From assembly GCA_964030785.1 (NCBI GenBank), contig OZ034968.1:60781899-60845898 (forward strand): DNA of 64,000 bases. Direction: 5' to 3'. The notes under the pieces are model-generated. The model did not search any database, was not told the origin of the DNA, and was given only the letters and a program-made list of their open reading frames with translations. Shown piece by piece: positions 24,701 through 34,087 of this stretch (position 1 is the stretch's first letter; the number at the start of each line of letters is the position of its first letter). Origin of the DNA: Siderastrea siderea. Its lineage: Eukaryota > Cnidaria > Anthozoa > Scleractinia > Rhizangiidae. The position numbers and the translations under genes were made by a program.

Positions 24701-25122
24701 CACAGAACCCTGGTGCTCTGGCTCGATGGTTTCTTACTAGTCACGAAAGGGCCGCAGTTACTACTGCAACCAAAGAGTTGTGTGGAATGGATGATGGTCA
24801 TAGAGTTGGCTCTCACAAAGAGGCTGGATCTCAAAGGCTAAAGAAAGATGAATCTGATGTGCAAAAGGTTGTCAGCACCGTGCTTGATGTCGTGACAGAT
24901 CCCTTCTCCTTAGAGAATGTAGATGACGAGGATTGCTGTCCACTCTTGAACATAGCAACAGGTGTGGTCATGCCGGATGAAAAAGCTTCCCGGTTGATAA
25001 CGTCAGTGGAATTAGGAAGAACGCAGATGAAAGATTTTGTTGAAAAAAGATTGAACACCAATGAGGTAAAGTTCTGGGATCCCTTGCCACATCTCAAGAT
25101 TGAAACATTTGCTTCTGTATAA
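21766..25122 (+). CDS. Cys/His-module protein, N-terminal part of a split FEN-like nuclease gene
   Basis: The start at 21766 (MASGVKRKF) is preferred over the upstream ATG at 21706, whose 20 residues are hydrophobic and come from a T-run. Two copies of a zinc-binding module are visible, DWSKCLICQ...WHGKCYQSY and DWSLCLFCQKK...YHKDCRSKY (C-X2-C...H-X2-C each), then a long alpha-helical region. A block near 23935-24120 (GGFHIALNFLAVIGRR) recalls a multi-copy uncharacterised animal family. The frame ends in TAA at 25120-25122 and resumes open in the same frame immediately after, so the stop splits one protein of about 1640 residues. Function is unknown; it is probably the replication or transposition protein of the surrounding TIR element. 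Confidence 0.7.
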   Translation: MASGVKRKFSSSATPSQEEESGRELLQLLPFKRKKKTDWSKCLICQSGSSDEALRKASTDGITTFTDACNQRKDEVFERLWTDLEKMSTMEAQWHGKCYQSYTSKQNLRFAKSTCSASTQALQTKVNNEADVEISGSRSSRSRMAPVDWSLCLFCQKKKHKGCKELLNVRSADACESIRHAVRVRNDESMLLKIQSVDLIAAKAKYHKDCRSKYVSKSNLQYQEKKEEDSEDDLYNKAFEKMVVEVEAGIAAGKAYDMTSLLSWYQSILLESGIETGRSYRSERLKNRLKLHFKNDIVFHKQPDPSKPEIVYSNKISLQDIINAASAVSLETNRTECEFKTAEADPEQEVTMTLYHAAQIIKSDIKKCEGIRTQPLDKDDLCFSKEKEVIPESLYALLCWVISNPNKIQVDDSALSKCVNEADERRIVMIAQDIVHSASHGRVKTPKHVGLAMSVRHITGSKQIITLLNRMGHCSSYDEIEAIDTGLAREILAMSESCGVVVPTNISPGAFVQAACDNNDVNEETLDGKHTTHATTLVLYQSVQFGPRPPPTVHSDHSTKRRSLGSFSPVQEILDCSAHGKRPPVRCFLNKIKENWCGSADPLLSSVKKKDSAWSLLRSSPSILFDVNLPVRNPDQQRIPGWSGFNAEVSQVTAPQTTVGYCPMIPASSTEYSTIYTAMNQVQSMMKVLDQRNTVITFDLAIYMKAKEIQWRFPVEFKDTVVRLGGFHIALNFLAVIGRRFQDSGLEDLLVESGIYGGNTASVLLKGKSYNRGVRAHKLVMEAMLRLLWHSFAKWMLQEVRSSQESLTGVDEDRLMNYFHSCQEAVIDKSKEALQGQFHLLCAEMGELLKLFDTFRKEGRQKSKLFAFWDSYIEMVELLLTFIRAEREGSWPLHLAATMEMTPHFFSMDRVNYSRWLPVYLADMDQLAVTAPEVNKEFCQGSHAVNRSAHTFSQVWTDMALEQSINLDSKSSGGIIAITQNPGALARWFLTSHERAAVTTATKELCGMDDGHRVGSHKEAGSQRLKKDESDVQKVVSTVLDVVTDPFSLENVDDEDCCPLLNIATGVVMPDEKASRLITSVELGRTQMKDFVEKRLNTNEVKFWDPLPHLKIETFASV

Positions 25123-26694
25123 AAAAAGAAGCAAATCAAAACTACAGATGAGAAGATTGTGACTGTCAATGCGGATCGAGATCTTTTTGGCAGGCTTTTA
25201 ATTGCTGCAAATTCACGAAGTGTGCAGTTACGAGAGGTGCTGAGTTATGAGCTGGCAACAGTACCTTACGCTCTTGCTCATGTGGATGGTTCGTTAAGAA
25301 AAGCAACAAAGAGCGCTCTCTTGGCAGAATTGGAAAAGCACGTGGACGTGTTACCGAGACTTCCAGTACAAGAGAACGCAAGTACAGCCTTCATATTAGA
25401 CGGAATGGCCATCGTTCAAATGGTCAAAGCTGGTGGTGTACAAAGTTTTGGAGAACTTGCAGAGAAATATTATCAGCTTATCAAGTCCCCATTTCAACAG
25501 GCAGGATGCACAAGGGTGGACGTTGTCTTTGATCGATATGACAAACCTTTCTCCATCAAAGGCAATGAGCGGGAACGCCGTGGGTCTTCTTCAGCCCTGG
25601 AGATAAGAATCATCGGACCAAGCACTCAAGTACCAAAACAATGGAACAAATACATCAGCAATCCACAAAATAAAGCAAATCTCACAGCATTCCTATCAAA
25701 CAGATGGTGCCAAATAGCTGAAGAACAACTGAGCGATGGACAACAGCTTGTCCTCGGAGGTGGTTTCAAAGAGTGCAACAAAGCTGTTTTTGTAATCAAA
25801 GGCTCCATAAGTCCCTTTCTACCCTTGCAATCAGATCAAGAAGAAGCTGACACGAGAATGATTCTCCACGCGCATAACGCATCACAGGATCATGATCGGG
25901 TAGTAATTCAATCACCTGACACTGATGTTGCTGTTCTCTCCACACATTTCTTCAATTCTCTGGCCTGTGAACAACTATGGTTTCGAACTGGTGTTAAGGA
26001 TAAGTTACGCTTCATTCCCATTCATAGCCTGGTTGAAAGTCTTGGTCCTGATATCTGTGTCGCCCTTCCCTGTTTTCATGCCCTCACAGGATGTGATTCC
26101 ACAAGTGGTCTTTTCGGGATTGGAAAGAAAAAGGCCTGGGTCAACCTGAAAAGGAACATTGCTCTCCATCCAGGGATTGCCAAATTGGGGGATGATTTGC
26201 CATTACCATCTGAAACCTCAAGGGCGTGTGAGACCTTCATTTGCTCTCTTTACACCAGTACAAAGATGTCTGAAAGCTCTGCAGATCAGTTGAGATACTG
26301 GATGTTTTGTCAAAAGAAACAGAAAAGCGAGTCCTTACCACCAACAACGGACAGTCTTCACCACCACATTGAAAGAAGTAATTATCAAGCACTGGTATGG
26401 AAGCGGTCTTTGGAGGCAATGCAAGCTTTACCAACACCGTCTGGCAACGGATGGGAGTTTCAAGATGGGCATTTAGAAGTCCTGTTGATGTCAAAAGATC
26501 CTGCTCCAAAGGGATTGTTAGAGCTTACCGTTTGCAAATGCAAGAAGTCTGGATGCAAAAGAAGTGATGTTTGTCCTTGTAAAGCAAACGAAATGACCTG
26601 CACTGAAGCATGCCTCTGTATGAGTGGCGATGAGTGTGAGAATCCTTTTAGAGTTTTCATTGATGATTACTCAAGTGAAGAAGATGATGACTGA
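25123..26694 (+). CDS. FEN/XPG-like (PIN-fold) nuclease with C-terminal CXC domain
   Basis: The frame is open from directly after the stop at 25120; its first ATG-like restart is near 25159. Motifs fall in the order of FEN-family active sites: DGMAIVQM (first Asp), VVFDRYDKP, DQEEADTRM (the Glu pair), SPDTDVAVL (the Asp pair), and LTGCDSTSGLFGIGKKKAW, which looks like the last Asp plus a helix-hairpin segment. The C-terminus is a cysteine cluster (CKCKKSGCK...CPCKAN...CTEACLC) resembling tesmin/TSO1 CXC DNA-binding domains. All expected acidic residues are present. It should be a structure-specific or nicking nuclease directed to DNA. Assignment is by motif reading, not by search. Confidence 0.7.
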   Translation, partial: KKKQIKTTDEKIVTVNADRDLFGRLLIAANSRSVQLREVLSYELATVPYALAHVDGSLRKATKSALLAELEKHVDVLPRLPVQENASTAFILDGMAIVQMVKAGGVQSFGELAEKYYQLIKSPFQQAGCTRVDVVFDRYDKPFSIKGNERERRGSSSALEIRIIGPSTQVPKQWNKYISNPQNKANLTAFLSNRWCQIAEEQLSDGQQLVLGGGFKECNKAVFVIKGSISPFLPLQSDQEEADTRMILHAHNASQDHDRVVIQSPDTDVAVLSTHFFNSLACEQLWFRTGVKDKLRFIPIHSLVESLGPDICVALPCFHALTGCDSTSGLFGIGKKKAWVNLKRNIALHPGIAKLGDDLPLPSETSRACETFICSLYTSTKMSESSADQLRYWMFCQKKQKSESLPPTTDSLHHHIERSNYQALVWKRSLEAMQALPTPSGNGWEFQDGHLEVLLMSKDPAPKGLLELTVCKCKKSGCKRSDVCPCKANEMTCTEACLCMSGDECENPFRVFIDDYSSEEDDD

Positions 26695-27007
26695 GCAAAT
26701 ACAGATGAGGATATGTCAAACACGGCCTGTAACAATCTTAATTAGTTACTATCTCTCTTTTATAAAGAAAACTGCAAGTCTGTAATAAGAAAAAGGAGAA
26801 AATGCTGTATTTCATTCAATGTCAGTCTTTTAGTTGCAAAGACAACATGTACATCGTTGAAAACCTAGGTCAGATTGAGCAATAAACTCTGTTCGAAATT
26901 AGCGTCTCTGACATTTATACTTTCAAACCAACGTTGTTCTATGAATGTATCTTTTCCACATTCAAACTTAGATTTGAATCATTTTAGCTGATCTGCCAGC
27001 AGCACTG

Positions 27008-27228
27008 CCATCCAAGATGGCCGCGCCATATATTCTTAAATGACATACCTGTGACGTCACATGATGCAAAGTTAACTCACAACTAGCAATTACAATCCTT
27101 TTGTCTTATTATCAATTTGGTTTAGAACTATTACCAGATACTGTTTACCTTATTTTTCAAGTCTAATCCATTTTCGAAAAAGTTTAGCTGATTTTTCAGT
27201 TCAACCAAAATCCAAGATGGCCGCCGTT
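27008..27228. repeat. Right subterminal CCAAGATGGCCGC repeats
   Basis: CATCCAAGATGGCCGCGCC (about 27010) and AATCCAAGATGGCCGCCG (about 27209) are each followed by a TGACGTCA-type motif (27052, 27249). On the left side the same pair occurs in inverse order around 20380-20455, which supports a symmetric subterminal architecture. Confidence 0.6.
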
Positions 27229-27574
27229 AAAACAAAAATGGCATGTTGTGACGTCATATGACGTAACCTGAACTCTCGACTAACACTTAAAGTTCAGTTC
27301 AGTGTGATTATTGATTTGGTGACAGCTTTATCTATTACTATACAGTAAATTATTAATTTCATCTGCTAAAAATCTATCGATTAAGTTATCACAATGCCCC
27401 ACCCCACCCCCCTTGGTTAATACATTCTGTTGGCAACAGCTAGAGAAGTTGCAAGATAGCCGAAGATGCTCCCTGGGTTAGCCTTGTCTTGTCTTAAGCC
27501 GAGATTAGCAAGTTTGCTCTGAGAAAACAAGGAAAAACAAAACTGCATATTACCACCTACATTTAGCCAATGAA

Positions 27575-28896
27575 GACAAGCTAACATGTGGGACTTTAGT
27601 ACCCCAAGTACTTTTTATTACTACACCCCCCTGACCCAACAAATCCACAGTACATCATACCTAGAAATGATGTTCAGATCATGTCCTATCATAATTTCAG
27701 TTCGGACCTTTTATGTAGTGGGTGTGTTACGTGACAATTTTTTTGTGATTCTAGCTCTTAGACTAAAACAATAACCAAACCCGTGCGCCCAGCCGTGAAA
27801 GTGGCGAGAATCGCGGGCGCATCGAGACACTCACGGCCGGAGACTGAGCCTACGTTAGTCCATGAACACAGCATTCTGATTGGTTTGAAATGACACATGA
27901 TGACAGACTACATTATTTTGAGAAATAGCAAGCAAGGTAGTGTTATTGTTTGTAACTTTTCTCGGTTACTTAGACTGCGAGCAGTCTCTTTCTATTTTAG
28001 CGAGAAGAAAAAAAGGACGACTGCTCGCAGTGTGTTGGTGTTTCAATCGATTCAATTTCTTAATGTGACTCGGCTGGTTGTGTCTGGTTAGCTATTGCAG
28101 TGTGTATTTTTTTTTTGGAATATCAGCCATGTTTGTTCCGGTTATTGCACACTGGTTTTAGTGTGTGGTAGTTTTCAAGCCTCTCTTCTTGGGATCTCCG
28201 TAATGACAGGAAATGTAACATTTTATTTGACCATGCAATGGGCATTATCTTGCAATCATTGTTACACTGAGTTTGGTTATTTGTTATTGTGGGAAGATGG
28301 TATCGCTTGTTCCTGGTTACAGATGTTTGCAACGCATAATGTAACAGTGAAGTCTTCTGCGGTAGCGGCTCAATACTCTTTGTAATTTCAAGTTTCATGT
28401 CCCTGGAGTTCGATATTATTTTTTAACTTCTACACTGTATACTGAATTCGAATAGAACACATTTTTAAAACGTAGACTTTCGAAAAAGTCCTTCGTTCTA
28501 TTTTATATGGTGAGGGACTTTGTCGCTCGCTCCGCTGCTTCGTGGCCTAAAAAGCTAGCTCCGCTCGCTTTACGGCTTTTGTGCTCTGAAACTCGTGAGG
28601 TCGACTCGTGGCAAGTCTAATTTAAACGCGGCAAAAATTGTCAACTGTGTTTATAGTTTTCTTTTGCGCTATTCCGGCACATTCATAAAGAACTCGATCC
28701 TTTCAAGTGTGAAAATCTGCTGTTGTGTTTGTTTTTGCTTCACTTGCTGATTGGTTGGATATTTGACACCTTGACAGTGGCGGAATTTAAAATTCAACGG
28801 CTTTCGTGCAGGCTCACTTTTCCTCGCCCCATTCTTCTCGCCGGCTCGCTTCATTCACCGACTTCCGCCACCAAGATACTCGCGTGAATAGCACAC
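27575..28896. repeat. Right terminal inverted repeat of the 9.5-kb element, interrupted
   Basis: It matches the left terminus in reverse complement at 27575-27861 and 28786-28896. The roughly 920 bp between these blocks are absent from the left arm. They include the inverted pair AGACTGCGAGCAGTCTC/ACTGCTCGCAGT near 27970-28030, so a nested repeat insertion is likely. Confidence 0.65.
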
Positions 28897-30430
28897 TAAC
28901 CTGCTTGCAGGCTAACTAGAGTCAGTTCCACACACTGTACACAGGGCACTAAATTGCGCCTAATAAAGTCGCCAATGTGCCTAAATTTTCCACATTGGCA
29001 ACCAAATCATGAAAATTAGTCGCCAAATTGGTGACAAGAATTCTTCACCACACCCTACCCAAAGACCATGTGAATTTTTCAGTTATAAAATAGGGTTGGA
29101 AGGCCTGCATGACTCCTACTTCACATCTTTGTACACTGCATCTTATATATCTCAGTCTTTCAACCAATACTGCTTCTTGCATTTTTGTGGTGGGTTTAGT
29201 TTGGAGGATTTTTAAATGGTGACTGAATTGAGCATTTATTTACATTGATCTTTCTCAGATCACTATATGATGAAGTTCAGTTAAATATGACCTCGGATTG
29301 TCTGTTAAGCGACTTAGTGAGGCTTTAATGCCGCTCTTGGCATGTAAGTTATGTTGAATTTAGCTCGTTTAAGACCTCGATAGGTTTGTCAGCCTCTCGT
29401 GTTTGAATTTGTGACAATTAGTAATAAATCTAAATTAATATAATCTGCAACGTGATGAGTTTCTTTCCTGATGTTTGTAATGCCCGGCCCGGCTTAATAA
29501 TTTATTGTGTTTAATTCTGTTGCAGGATGTTGTGTTTCGCGTAACAGAGTGTGATCTAAAGACCCCTTTCGTCAAGAAATTGAAGTTTAGCATTTTTAAA
29601 GCTATGTAACGTGTAGTAGATGGCTGAACTCTGCTTCAGTCAAACATGAGTCTTAAACCCCTCTTGAAAATGTGAGTTTCATGTCTTGGGGTTTTATACG
29701 CCCACATGATAAATCATTGCTCAGTATCTAGGCACACATTGGACATTCACAAATGCTGGGGAACAAACCGATGAATCTGGTAACCACTTAAAATTGTTGA
29801 TTGCAATGAAAATCTTCCATATACAAACCCCTTAAAAAGGAGACTTTTAGAAATGCAGAAAATTCCACCTTAAGCCACTGGAGCATTGTCAAATGCAAAC
29901 GAGAAAGACCTGAAGTTGCTGTTATTCTAATTCTATCAAATCATGTTGTTACATATGAGTACCTTTGATTTAAAAAATCGATAACATATTTAAATCACAC
30001 AAAACGTGTAAGAACTCACTCTTTCTAAATTGGCAAATGTATGTTTTCATTTCAAGTTCAATCACCTTTGACTGGTCATTGAAGAATAATTTAGGCTTTT
30101 AATGCATTCAATTTAATGTGCTCACATATCTGAGAGAAACTGAATTGTTGGTTAGCGTGTAGGCAACATGAAATTACCTACAACTTGACTTATTATGAAA
30201 AGTGTAAGTCACTCTGCTAAGAGCAAACGCCACGTGGTTTTGAATTCGCTATTACTTTTTACCAGTGAGGACACTGTCCCTCCTGGGGGCAATTTTACTG
30301 AACAACGGCCCTTTTGATTTCTCTTCTTTGAAGAATTGCATCATTTATACACTGTATTACACTGTAAGGCTTGTTACATTCATTTGGCAGAATGTCGCAA
30401 AGAAGGGAACTTTTGTTTAAGCCCTCGATA
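28897..30430. other. No recognisable gene
   Basis: AT-rich unique-looking sequence. No ORF longer than 70 codons shows a family motif and no RNA gene was recognised. Confidence 0.4.
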
Positions 30431-30702
30431 GGGCCATTCCATTAAATATCCACACCCCCCGATGGAAGAGATTTTCTGAGGGGCCCTTGATCGTTATTTC
30501 TGAGGGGGTCACTGCCTCGGCGCCTTTGATCTTTTGGATATTTCCGAGGGGTTCGGAGAATTTAGGCAATTTCTGCAATTTAGGCAATTTCTGAAGGGGT
30601 GCACGTGTCGGCACTTTTGATCTTTGATTTCTTAGGGGATAAATTTTGACTGACCTCTTCCATAGGGGGGGGGGGGGGGGTGGATATAAAATGGAATGGC
30701 CC
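30431..30702. mobile_element. 272-bp MITE with GGGCCATTCCATT ends
   Basis: The left end, GGGCCATTCCATTAAATATC, is mirrored by the right end, GATATAAAATGGAATGGCCC. Both are flanked by ATA, a possible 3-bp target duplication. A 20-bp G-run lies just inside the right end, opposite a C-run on the left. There is no coding capacity. Confidence 0.75.
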
Positions 30703-30930
30703 ATAGAAACTAAAAATTAATGTGAGTTACTCACCTTGAAATCGGTTATTAGTCTGTTTACAACCATCTTGAATCGAACAATTATCCACCATCAACTATC
30801 AACTTCCACCAAAGCAATTCGGGGTTGAGCCTCACTTATCGTAAGCGAAAGTAGTCCAAAAGAATAGCGTAATAAACCATTTTCGCGTATGATAACCTGC
30901 ACCTTTTGGCACATCCCTCAACGTAATTTG

Positions 30931-31257
30931 AAAATGGCCGCCACGCCGGTTAGACAGCCATGCGACCGGGCCGCTTTCAAGAGGTCATGTGATTTACAAC
31001 CGCACGCTTGAAAATTGCAGGCGCGCGTTACCAGTGACCATGCACATGCACTGATTCTTTCCTGGAGTGTTTATCCCAACCTCGTCCCCAGGGTCTTCTC
31101 GCTTTTCAAAATGGCGGCGGCTCGGGAGAAGACCCTGGCACACAGCAGATCACGTGTCTCCAACGCGGCTGGAGATGTATTCAAAATGGCGGCTACGGCG
31201 AAAAGGGTGAGAAGAACTGGGTACGAGAAGCTAAGGTGAAGATAAACAAAATGGCGG
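30931..31257. promoter_or_regulatory. Cluster of AAAATGGCGG motifs
   Basis: Four AAAATGGC(C/G)G motifs occur at about 30931, 31108, 31183 and 31248, in a locally GC-richer stretch. This matches the YY1-type element common near animal transcription starts. Two of them flank a perfect 13-bp inverted pair (CCAGGGTCTTCTC/GAGAAGACCCTGG, 31088-31139), so part of the cluster may be a dispersed repeat. No gene starts immediately downstream. Confidence 0.35.
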
Positions 31258-31423
31258 AAAAAGCTGAAGTTCAGTTCAAGAAAAGATAGAAAAAACAGAC
31301 ACGTTTTGGATGTAAGAGTCTTAGGAATACGGCAAAGTGTTAGAGGTCTTGTTTTTGCCGTTCATTGTTTCTTTTTTGTTATTTTAAAGTTAAGAATAAT
31401 GGGTTTGAGCGTACTCGACTGCC

Positions 31424-33963
31424 GAACTCCGTACCGCCAGTTGATTCAATGTTGCTCAAATGAACATATTATATTTTTGATTCATGAGGCTTTAGGCAAT
31501 AAATTGTCTTATCGTTACATTGTTACAAATCCGTCCTTCTTAAAATTATATGCTTCATCTTTAGACTTTTAAAATATATCAGGCTCAGTTTTATTTAAGG
31601 CCTAAGCTCACTCCATAAGATTCATAGCTTAAAATATAACTCTTATGGAGTGAGCTTAGCCTTAAATAAAACTAGTGCTACAAAATATTTATTCTACGTG
31701 GCTTACATCTCTGTGAGTTCAGTGGAAATGACTCATTTATGGAAATGACTCATTAATTTTTGATCTGGCATATTCCAGGTGCTGCTTTAGAGGCAGTGAT
31801 AATCATTTTGACTTTTTTGAATTGATTTTTGCCCATTCTTTGCGCTACAGTTTTGCTTGTACAGTTGTAGATCTCCAGGGCTTTGTCACTTTCAATATTG
31901 TTTTCTACACTTTAGCTTCAGTGAGTCACATTAAACACTAGAAGTCTGAGGAGATTGTGAGACTGTAAACAATGGAAAAATAAAGCATTTTAACAGTTCT
32001 GGGGATAATATTCCCAGCTTTGAAAAAATTTTCTGCTTAACAACTTCAATCAATTGAGTAACCTGCAGCTGGGTGAAGTTTGAAAGTGTTTCAAAAATAG
32101 AAATGGGAAAGAGAGGATTGAACTCACCTGAGGGAGTAATACACAAGTGATGGAATAGTACACAACTGACGGAGTAATAAACAACTGACGGAATTATCAT
32201 CCAACTGACTGAGTGTAACACAACTGACCGAGTCTGAGACAACTGACTGGGTAATACACAACTGATCGAGTATTACAACTGACAGAGAAGTACACAACTG
32301 ACCGAGTAATGCACAACTGATGGGGAAGTACACAACTGACCGAGTAATACATAACTGACGGCGTTATCATGCAACCCACTGAATGACACAGAACTGGCAG
32401 AAAAATGCGCAACTGACCAAGTGATGCACAACTTCCAACTGCAACTTGCAACATGCAACGGACAGAAAGGTTACACAAGTGACCAAGTAACGCACAACTG
32501 ACGGGGTAATACACAACTGATAGAATTATCGTACAACTGACCGAGTGATACACACAGGACCTTTGCATCAAATTCCCTACTCCTCGGGCAAGGAAAATAC
32601 ATGTAGCCAAATGTCTGAGGTATGCCCATAGGGGAGAGGGGGATGTTGAAGATTCGAATTGATCAGCACAAAATATAACCTTAAGTTACAAATCCCACTT
32701 TTAGGATGACTTGTTATTTCTTTGAACCTCTGTTGTAACTTTTAGTGGATTTTTGTGGTGTTCTAATTGGATCTGCAGATTTATTTGGCTTAGATTGACA
32801 TGAGAATAGTTTTAAAGTAGAGACATGAGATGGGAAATCATTTTAAGAGACCATCAAAAACTGATATCCACATAAGAGCACCCCAGGTTGATAGTAGTCA
32901 ATTATGATGTTCCTTTCCTTGTTCTTAACTTTAAGCCCGATATCAACAAACATGTTCTCCTCACTATTCTCCGTAAATGTCTTATGGTACTACTTGAGAG
33001 AATTCACATAAACATCCAGACATTTTATTTTTGGTGATCATTTCCTTTATTCTCAGGGTCTGTATGTTTGAACAAGTAGTGATATTGTAAGGAGAAATTA
33101 GGTGTTTGTTTGTCACTACTCACTGGGGCTTAAAGGCCTAACTACAATTTCCAGTTTCAAAACTTCATGAAATCTTTTTCTCTCCTTTTTTTGCCTGAAA
33201 TCCTCTCTTTCCCATTGATTTAAATTTTTCAAACACTTTCAAACTACACCCAGATAACTCAATTGATTGAAGTTGTTAAGCAGAAAATTTTTCAAACCTG
33301 GGAATATTATCCCTAGAACTGGTCTAACATGCAAAGAGGACTTTATCTATCCACTGTTAAAATTCTTTATTTCTCCATTATTTACAGTCTCACAAATTAT
33401 CTCCTCAGTTCTAGTATTTAATGAGACTTACTGAAACTAAAGTGTAGAAAACAATATTGAAAGTGACAAAGCCTGGAGACCTTCAACTGTACAAGCAAAA
33501 CTGTAGCACAAGGAATGGGCACAAATAAATTCAAGAAAGCCAAAATGATTATCACTGCCTCCAAAGCAGCACCTAGAATATGCCAGATCAAAACTTAGTT
33601 TAACCAGTCCATACAACACTGCTCTTTTCCCATTCCCTTGCACTTCGTTAAATCGAGGTTGCACTGTAAATAAGCTTAAATGAATAAGTAAGTAAATAAA
33701 TAAATAAATGAGTCATTTTCTATTAAAGGCCTAAGCTCACTCCATAATATTTATATTTCAAGCTTAATCTGAGCCTGATATATTCGAAAAGTCTTAAGCT
33801 GGAGCATGTAATGTTAAGAAGGACGAATTTATAACCATATTTAAGAAGGACAGATTTGTAACAATGTAACGATAAGACAATTTATTGCCTAAAGCCTCAT
33901 GAAACAAAAATATAATATGTTCACTTGAGCAACATTGAATCAAATAGCGGTACGTAGTTCCAT
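31424..33963. repeat. 2.5-kb inverted repeat with ~700-bp arms
   Basis: The left arm (31424-32120) and right arm (33180-33963) are diverged reverse complements. They share, for example, GATTCAATGTTGCTCAA at the outer edges and CAGTGATAATCATTTTG internally. A smaller hairpin (31590-31672, AAGCTCACTCCATAAGA inverted) is nested in the left arm. The right arm carries a TAAA microsatellite and extra sequence instead. The loop holds a tandem array at 32125-32560. There is no transposase gene. It is a fold-back element or an inverted duplication. Confidence 0.75.
32125..32560 (+). repeat. ~20-bp tandem array (ACACAACTGACNGAGTAAT)
   Basis: About twenty irregular units of roughly 20 bp based on ACAACTGAC followed by GGAGTAAT or CGAGTAAT. 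The units drift and are interrupted near 32400-32460. There are no spacers of the type needed for any array system; it is a minisatellite. Confidence 0.85.
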
Positions 33964-34087
33964 CTGATGCCCGATATATTCGAAGTCAAATTGAGGCTTT
34001 CTTTGTGACCGTAACGCGCCGTCACACGTTACAACCGCGTAGAAGACTGGGTATGAGTATTGACCAGCTCACGCTTTCTCTCGCAAC

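Larger units (their letters stand above)
19404..28896 (+). mobile_element. Large TIR-flanked element with a FEN-like nuclease gene
   Basis: The ends are inverted copies: GTGTGCTATTC on the left and GAATAGCACAC on the right, each bordered by TA. The similarity runs several hundred bases inward, for example matching tracts around 19480-19610 with 28800-28860 and 27780-27860, and 19855-20050 with 27600-27750. The one long gene at 21766-26694 lies inside, with its subterminal motif clusters on either side. The left arm carries about 240 bp (19613-19853) and the right arm about 920 bp (27862-28785) that the other arm lacks, so each has later insertions. TA as target site is tentative because the flank is itself symmetric. 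No DDE/D transposase was seen. Confidence 0.6.

Noticed and set aside
28095..28398. Overlapping open frames of about 90 codons on both strands
   Set aside because: No family resemblance; they lie in the insertion within the right terminal repeat of the 9.5-kb element.
30417..30704. Minus-strand frame with poly-proline
   Set aside because: The frame lies entirely in the 272-bp MITE, and the prolines come from its G/C-run.
32125..32560. CRISPR-like appearance of the 20-bp tandem array
   Set aside because: There are no unique spacers, the units drift, and the host is eukaryotic. It is a minisatellite.
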